64,000 bases of DNA. Source: Nepenthes gracilis. Taxonomy: Eukaryota > Streptophyta > Magnoliopsida > Caryophyllales > Nepenthaceae. Shown here piece after piece: positions 58,150 through 64,000 of the stretch. The stretch is taken from assembly GCA_033239525.1 (NCBI GenBank), contig BSYO01000025.1, forward strand, positions 9,520,001 to 9,584,000. Reading direction: 5' to 3'. Positions within the stretch are counted from its first letter, which is position 1; each line of letters begins with the position of its first letter. A program made the translations under genes and the position numbers. The notes below the pieces were generated by a model. It was not told where the DNA came from, searched no databases, and was given only the letters and a program-made list of their open reading frames with translations.

Positions 58150-59815
58150 TACTTAAAACTAGATGGATCTGGGCAATGTGACTTTTTCATTGAGACATAA
58201 TCAAAGGTTTTATGCATGTTCAAAGACAAAATCGTTATTTTGCTATAAGAGTGATGCTTTGCTAACGCATTGCGTTGTTAGCTTTGCTACCAACGCTTTG
58301 TTTCACTTTGTTGACACTCGACTAAGTCTTGAACCTTTGCACTGACTGTTCACTTTCTTGGTAGTAAAAGCAATTCTCTTTGCCCCTTAAGTAGAAGGAC
58401 AAGAAAGCGATTATTGGTTTTCTTGCTCCCACTTCCTCGCTCTCGTCAAGCCAACTTTGCTCTTTAGGAGGTGAAATAGCAGTTGAAGCAGATATTCTGA
58501 AATGATAGTATCAAATATATATATATATATATATAAGATTATGGTTAACCCATACTTCATTTTGAAAAAAGTGGCCCACTTAAATGGCGGGCAGTCTTAT
58601 GTTTTAACCTCACTATATTATTCATAATTGTGGGGCACTATGTACTTATAGTTTCTACGATAAGCAAATGAATGGGGCCAATGCATGGAGAACTGAATGG
58701 TTCATCAAACCATTTCTTGCCCCAACCCCCTAAATAGGAAAATGGGTACTTTACAAATAAGGGTAATTGCTTCACACTTGACTGTGATAGCCCTTTCAAT
58801 ACCTTATTGGAGCTTTGTAACTAATGGGTAGTTTCTTGTCACTAGAGCATTTTTCCGGTGCACGGAGCCTCAACAAGGAAGGTGCTAGTAGTTTATCATA
58901 GGGTCAATAACCTGCCGGGTTCCTCCTTTTTGTTTCGTACGACTCCTACTCTTAAGGTAGGAAGAAGATAAGAAAATGCAACGTGTTCTCTTGGTTTCCC
59001 AACTTGTTGCTTCCAAAGACTACCCTCTCTTGGCTGGATGTTGGCCTAGCCTACTACAAAGATCCCATATCCTGCAGCCCAACCTAATAAAAGAAAAACT
59101 TTCATTTTCCCTTTACTAGTATGGGGTCCCGTGGTTCCTATGCCACCATTTTTCTGATATAATAAATTAAGTTTAGAGTTTAGATGGAATGCTTGCTATC
59201 AGTGTATTATATATCCTAATTGTCCAATTCCAATACGCTTTCAAGGTTCAGTGTGCCTATGTCTACTTACCAAAAAAAAAGTGTGCCTATGTCTTCGTTT
59301 AGTCATTCATCCAGTCTCTTACAAGTGCTATGGAATTAGATGTGAATGAATAGGTTCATCTCGAATCCCCTATGACTGGATGAAATTGGGGTGGTTGAAA
59401 AGGGGTGTAGTGCTTTTCTTTCCTCTTTTAACGAGGGTGCCTAGCAAGGTAACAATAGCATATATTCCTCCAATAGGGCATTCCTCACAATGGATTCTCA
59501 AGTAGTAGATTCTAAGCAAGGCATTCATTTGTAATTATTACTTTGACAACGGTTATTTCATTCACTAGATATTCACAAAAAGAAAGTTTTGAACAAACCG
59601 GCTAACTATCAATTGAATAATCGAAGAGAGATCGTAAGGAGATTTTCGATTAGTTAGCACTACCTCGATGTGACGGAATAAGAGTCAGAAAGTAGAAAAT
59701 CCTTCCTCCTCTTATTTGACTCAGTAAAAACAGAACTAGTAGCGGAGTTAAGTAGAGAAGACTTTCACTTTCAGTTCTGCCTTAGCCATGTCTCCCTACC
59801 TAGCCCTAGCTACTT
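58150..59815. other. Probable mitochondrial-derived (NUMT-like) non-coding sequence
   Basis: Balanced base composition, no plant-TE signature and a style typical of plant mitochondrial intergenic DNA: CTTTGCTACCAACGCTTTG, GTAGTAAAAGCAATTCTCTTTG, GGACAAGAAAGCGATTATTGG and CTACCTAGCCCTAGCTACTTG. No mitochondrial gene was recognised. A (TA)n run lies at about 58517-58535. This is a judgement from style, not from an alignment. Confidence 0.5.
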
Positions 59816-59818
59816 GAA

Positions 59819-60055
59819 TTGGAATACCAGGAAATCCACACCAAGACTCTAATCCAAGGGTACAATGCTAAAGCACAAAAGGCTCTTGGGAAAATTCGCC
59901 TGAAGTTTCAGGTTGAAAAACTCAAGACAGAGGTCACTTGTTACGTCTTTGATAACGAGACCTCTTTTAGTTTTCTTTTAGAGTGGCCTTGGATCCATGA
60001 TAATTGGATACTATCGTCAACCTTTCATCAATGCCTCAAATACGTAAACATTTAA
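59819..60055 (+). pseudogene. gypsy protease-region fragment
   Basis: The frame reads ALGKIRLKFQVEKLKTEVTC and YVFDNETSFSFLLEWPWIHD, ending STFHQCLKYVNI. This parallels the plant gypsy (Tat/Ogre-type) block with TSYNLLLGRPWIH and STLHQCLKY; here GRPWIH has become EWPWIH. It ends with a stop at 60053. No other element part adjoins. Such fragments also occur inside plant mitochondrial genomes, so it may have travelled with the neighbouring sequence. Confidence 0.75.
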
Positions 60056-60059
60056 AGAC

Positions 60060-61036
60060 AGACAAGTGCACAGGGTAGGGTGTTCATTGATCAAAAACCT
60101 TTCAAATCAAAGGGCTTGAAGCATATTGTGCCAACGTAAAAAATGTACGTGGTTGTCCCTTTTTATAATTAAGAAGAAGATTCTATAAAAACGATACCAA
60201 GGTAAACCAATGGAAATACTCATTTATTAATGAAAAATAGACATACGTGTAACTGACCTACTCTTATCTTTGTTTTGCTAAACCTTCATATTAGAGGATT
60301 TAGATTTACTTATAGGATTGAACAGAGAATGCTTAAATATTTTGTTTAGTTATAAATTATATACAGATTTATATTTGATTAATTTTTAGATTATTATATA
60401 TTTTAGTTGATGTTGTGTCAACCGGTAATGATAAGGGTGAAATTATAATAATTTAAATAATATTTCAATTGAGTTTATGGTTTTCAAATTCTGATATTAG
60501 TTAAAATACTTTTTCTTACGTTTAATTTGAGGTCAAATAATCATTAATATTTAGAGCCACTTTTAAATATAATATTTAGATTTTATAATTTAATTTTATA
60601 TTATTTTGGGACATTTAATAGTATTTGATTTATAGGTTTGTATCCTAATATTCATTTAGGTTTTCAGTCAATGGTATAAATAATTAAATATTTAAGCCTT
60701 AAGGATAAGAGTTAATTTAAATTAATTATGGATTAAGGAATTAGTAATTTTAATTTCATAATCACTGATAAATTATTGCTTAATTTCTCCCATGTTAGAC
60801 TCAATTAATGACTCAAGCAGCCAGAGCAACCTTGTCAAACTCACCTAAAAAACTAGGATTTATTAGAAGCTCTTAAAAGGGCAACCTCCAACTAGGGAGT
60901 CCTTTTGGAAGAAGTGTATGTCGTTCCACGCCTTGATAGAACATGAATTGTAGCCTTTGAATCCTACTTTAGACCTTTGGCTAAGATAGAACCCTCCCAC
61001 CTTTCCCCGATAAGTAAGGACTACCCTAAAAAGTGG
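60060..61036. other. AT-rich spacer, nothing recognised
   Basis: The stretch 60240-60780 is very AT-rich. No coding similarity or clear repeat unit was seen. Confidence 0.5.
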
Positions 61037-61850
61037 TGTTGAGTTTGGTCACTTCCCTATTGGTTCAACAACAAACGGATAATTATTGGAGGACCGCGTG
61101 AGATTCGTACAAAGATTGCGGTGTTCACGTGCACAAAGGGCAAGCAACAAGCACTCAGGGGTGTGCTCGTGCTTGAGGAGCAACCCGACATCAAATCTAG
61201 GGGCGCCGCGCCTAAGGGATGCCCAAGGGGTGCCAAGGCGCCGATTCTAGGGGCCTCCACACCCAAGGGGTGTCCGAGCACCAAAAACAGTTGAGCGCAA
61301 GCCCAACGCATACCAGAGGAGCGCTCAAGCATGGTTCACAGTATAAAACGCGTCAAACACATTTTTGGATTATTCTAAAATTGTTTCTCATATGATGAGC
61401 ACCACACTGAGAGAGATAAGAGAAGAAGAGAGAAGATGAAGAAGGTTTAGTATCCAGTTGAGGTCCGATTTGAGTTTCGTTCTTCACCAAGATTAGGTAC
61501 GTTATTGTAGAATGATTTTTTAGAATGTCTTTCATTTGGCTACTCTTATTTTTTATTATATTTTTTTTGTGGGTTGTTGGTTGTATTGAGGGGGTTGTAA
61601 TCAACTATTCTACACTCGGAATTGTAGTGATCAGATTTCAGAAAAGATTTTTTATAACCAGTACTTTTATAATAAATTTATTTGGAGTTTGTTCGATAAT
61701 TTTTTACTTAGTTGAAAAGGGTTTTTCATGTTAAAAATATTGTGTATAATTATATTTTTTTATACGCACAAGTTTGGTAACTGACGGTTGATGAATGGTT
61801 TGAATTTTGTTCCGCAACGTCGGGTTATGTTTATCCGAGTCGAATCCCAA
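61037..61850 (+). repeat. Solo copia-like LTR
   Basis: Begins TGTTGAGTTTGGTCACTTCCC, parallel to the TGTTGGATTATGGGTCACTCC start of the copia element. U3 is GC-rich with repeated GGGGCGCC or AAGGGGTG blocks and GAGCGCTCAAGC at about 61318. TATAAAA lies at 61342-61348, followed by CGCGTC and a GA-rich leader (61408-61445). The tail (TTAGTTGAAAAGGGTTTTTC) resembles the LTR tail at 19.35 kb. It ends near CGAATCCCAACA (about 61850). No coding region or target duplication was identified. Confidence 0.7.
61130..61348 (+). promoter_or_regulatory. U3 promoter module of the 61-kb LTR
   Basis: GC-rich repeats (GGGGCGCCGCGCC, CCCAAGGGGTGCC and CCCAAGGGGTGTCC), GAGCGCTCAAGC and a TATAAAA box. Same layout as the other LTR modules, though the palindrome is imperfect. 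Confidence 0.45.
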
Positions 61851-61859
61851 CAACTAATT

Positions 61860-63045
61860 ATTGTTAAGGCTTTCTTCTTCAGCCTAAAAAGATGCAAATG
61901 GCAACCAAGTATTATACTACATTCGGTTAGAGACAGAGAAAAGTTCATAGCATTCAAAATGTCAAAGATCTTGGAGCAGATAAATACAAACCCCATACTT
62001 CAAAGCCATCTCATAAATGATGAAAGGCCCTCAGGCAGCCTGTGGGCCGGATGGTTTGGCCATCGAACGAGAGAATCATAGGACATGAATTCTGAATCTC
62101 ACCCTGCAAATGGACGCTTGGGAGTCTGTCACCCTCCCCACAGGGTGGACCCTTGGAGGTACTAGCAACAGGCTTTAACGGAGACAACAATGTAATGAAG
62201 GTGATTTTGAAAAATGACGATAGGGTGACTCTTCAAAAGAAGAAACCAATGTTTGTAAAGGAAGCAGAACAAGATGACACTTGCCCAAGTCACGTGCAAA
62301 TCACTGCACAGTAGACATGTCACTTCCAAGATGATTGACACATGGCAACAAGTCAAGATCTTTAGGGAGTTAAAAGGTGCATAAGGTAACTCAGCTTACT
62401 GACTTATACCTGGGAACTCTAAATGATGGCAAAGTGAGTTCATGATGTAATATCACAACAGAGGTTGAGTCAAATCCTGACAATACAGCTCCTTGATCCT
62501 AGCATCGGTCCTTGAAGTTGGAGACAAGCTTTGGGATCATGTGCACCTCGGATTGAGGCCAAGAGTGCACTCAATTGAAAAGCCTATTTAGTTGTTACAT
62601 GCTCAGAAGGAACACATCACCTAACTCTAGCTCATCTTATTACAACAAAGAAGCTTGGTTGCAACAAGGGACTAGAGTGACAAGTCAAAGCTAAAGGGCA
62701 CGTTAGCACCTACTGACAAATAAATACTATTATTTATCTCTGCCGACAGGGTCTACCTTGATGTCTTCTGCTGGACTTAATTTCATCAAAGAGCGCCACT
62801 AATATCTCAAGAAAAGTAGAAGACCAGCCTGCGTGCAACGCACCATGTTGGCTGAACAACATAGCAACAATAATTGAGAAATGACTACTAAGGCAAAGAC
62901 ACATAACATCAGTAAAATAACCATTTTATTAATTATATGCATATATAATTACAACAATTTCAAAAAGTAAAAATTATAAAATCTAAGAAGGTACAGAGCT
63001 CCCAAGAGGAGGAGGAGGCAGACCCTGACCACTCCGGGACTGCCC
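61860..63045. other. Unassigned sequence, possibly element interior or LTR
   Basis: A 97-codon open frame (61788-62081, plus) crosses from the LTR tail and is not recognised. Composition is more balanced than in the TE-poor AT-rich spacers. No motifs were identified. Confidence 0.35.
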
Positions 63046-63090
63046 CACTAGGCTCTCACAACGTTGGGTAGAACGATTGGATGGGTCAGG

Positions 63091-64000
63091 GTACTACACT
63101 GGAAAGTTGGGGTGAACCAACAGCGCGATGCGACGGCAAAGATTGACACCCTCCCATAACCATGCCACCAACATATCAGAGACCTCATGGGGACAGATAC
63201 GAGTGATCAACTCACTCTCTAGCGACGTCATCTGTCCTGCGAGCTGGTCGATGCACCTCACCACCCGGTTATTCTTTTCTCTCAGCCGAGCATTCTCCTC
63301 TGTCAATCTAGCATTTTCTTCTTTAAGGCTCGACAATACAGCTTCTCTCAATAAGGCGTTCTCTTTCAGTCTGATATTTTTCACCTCCAAACTGGACAAC
63401 ATAGATTAGAGAGTAGTCATGTCCTCCTGTTGCTCCGCTCTCAGCAACTTCATCTCCTCCTCGAGTCAGGCAATCTCTTTATCCTAATTAGAGATCACTA
63501 GGTCCCGTTAGTGCAGCCCCTTTATAACTACACCCGTGATTTTCTCCGCCTACAAAAACGCTGCATACTAGCGACGAAGAGTAAAAGGATAAGAAAAGTT
63601 ATGAAGGTTTACCTGCCAAATTCTGTGCCTTGGCCTTACTGGCCTGCTGCGAGACCTTAGCCCAGGTGATGGAGGACTAGAAACGGTGATCTCTTGAGCA
63701 GGTCTTGCAGTGGCCTCCACCGTAGACTCCTATGGCAACTCTGCTGTGAGGGCCACTGCCTCAATAGGCTCTCTGACAATAGGCACCTCTAGCATCTCAG
63801 TAGCAAAGCCCACTACCTCAGCGGGCTCTCCAGCGGTAGGCTTCTCTATCAGCTCAACACTGACGCCAACCGCCAATTGAGGCTCTCCGGCGGTTGGCAC
63901 CTCAGGCGCCTCTAGAGGCTCTCCGGCAGGTGTCTCCACAAGCAACTCAATAGCCTGCTCAACAAAAGGCTCCATGGGGACTCCAATGGCACCACCAGGT
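63091..64000 (-). pseudogene. Broken coiled-coil protein gene with TAGEP repeats, runs off the window
   Basis: On the minus strand the first part (64000 to about 63613) is open at the window edge. It encodes a proline- and glutamate-rich region with TAGEP-type repeats spaced about 25 residues (PAGEPLEAPEVPTAGEP, PTAGEPAEVVG, REPIEAVALTAELP). A stop falls at about 63730 and the frame then gives ESTVEATARPAQEITVSSPP. A GTAAAC donor (63612) and a TTTTTGTAG acceptor (63550) bracket a possible 63-bp intron. The second part (63549 to 63094) is a coiled coil: EEEMKLLRAEQQED, then LEVKNIRLKEN and SLKEENARLTEENARLREKN with leucine and isoleucine heptads. It ends LLVHPNFPV with several stops before 63402. 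This resembles the uncharacterised coiled-coil proteins linked to plant retrotransposons, but the family is not identified. Confidence 0.5.

Noticed and set aside
58150..59815. Search for intact mitochondrial genes or tRNAs
   Set aside because: No recognisable gene or cloverleaf was found; the mitochondrial assignment rests on style only.
63128..63409. 93-codon plus-strand frame
   Set aside because: Antisense shadow of the coiled-coil frame on the minus strand.
1..64000. An intact new defence, toxin or other novel gene system
   Set aside because: No intact multi-gene set or uncharacterised conserved cluster was seen. All sizeable coding similarity is to decayed retroelements, organelle fragments and one RRM fragment.

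Overview
The window looks like repeat-rich, probably heterochromatic, nuclear DNA of a flowering plant, most likely a eudicot; the species cannot be named from the sequence. The evidence is the density of plant-type LTR retrotransposons of both superfamilies (Ty1/copia and Ty3/gypsy), initiator-tRNA-Met type primer sites (TGGTATCA-like) beside several LTRs, and decayed insertions of plastid (trnK/matK) and probable mitochondrial DNA. No intact host gene was found. Nearly all coding similarity is to broken gag-pol genes with stops and frameshifts.

Layout. 1-2.3 kb: 3' part of a copia element (RT, RNase H, 3' LTR). 3.34-8.81 kb: a structurally complete copia element (two ~731-bp LTRs, TTGAG target duplication, primer site, decayed gag-pol). 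9.22-14.04 kb: an older, LTR-bounded gypsy element. 14.27-14.91 kb: a solo copia-type LTR, again flanked by TTGAG. 14.94-21.93 kb: a complex repeat block between two related LTR-like stretches. It holds a fragment resembling the RNA-recognition motifs of polypyrimidine-tract-binding (PTB) proteins, a four-unit 160-bp tandem array, five copies of a 70-bp exon-like cassette with splice-site-like ends, a gypsy integrase fragment and a ~200-bp array.

22.2-33.1 kb: gypsy remnants, including two long related LTRs in opposite orientation (A, 23062-25766, plus; B, 30428-32640, minus). B is attached to a minus-strand gag-pol that lacks integrase and 3' LTR. 33.1-36.1 kb: an LTR-like AT-rich stretch with microsatellites. 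36.09-53.68 kb: a gypsy element (C, plus) whose 3' LTR was split by a second complete gypsy element (D, 43047-51737, minus) with TCCAG/CCCAG target duplication. 53.9-56.4 kb: gypsy integrase debris in two related copies, one riddled with small deletions. 56.8-60.06 kb: organelle-derived DNA (plastid trnK-matK and a second plastid stretch, then mitochondrial-like sequence) ending in a gypsy protease fragment. 61.04-61.85 kb: another copia-like LTR. 63.05-64 kb: a broken minus-strand coiled-coil/TAGEP-repeat protein gene that runs off the edge.

How the parts relate. The elements are dead copies; their order of arrival can be read from nesting (D into C). The most unusual cross-cutting signal is that LTRs of both superfamilies carry, just upstream of a TATA box, GC-rich arrays of CTCGAG-centred palindromes (GCGCTCGAGCGC-like), followed downstream by GA-rich leader sequence. 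The second is the amplified exon-like cassette next to the PTB-like fragment.
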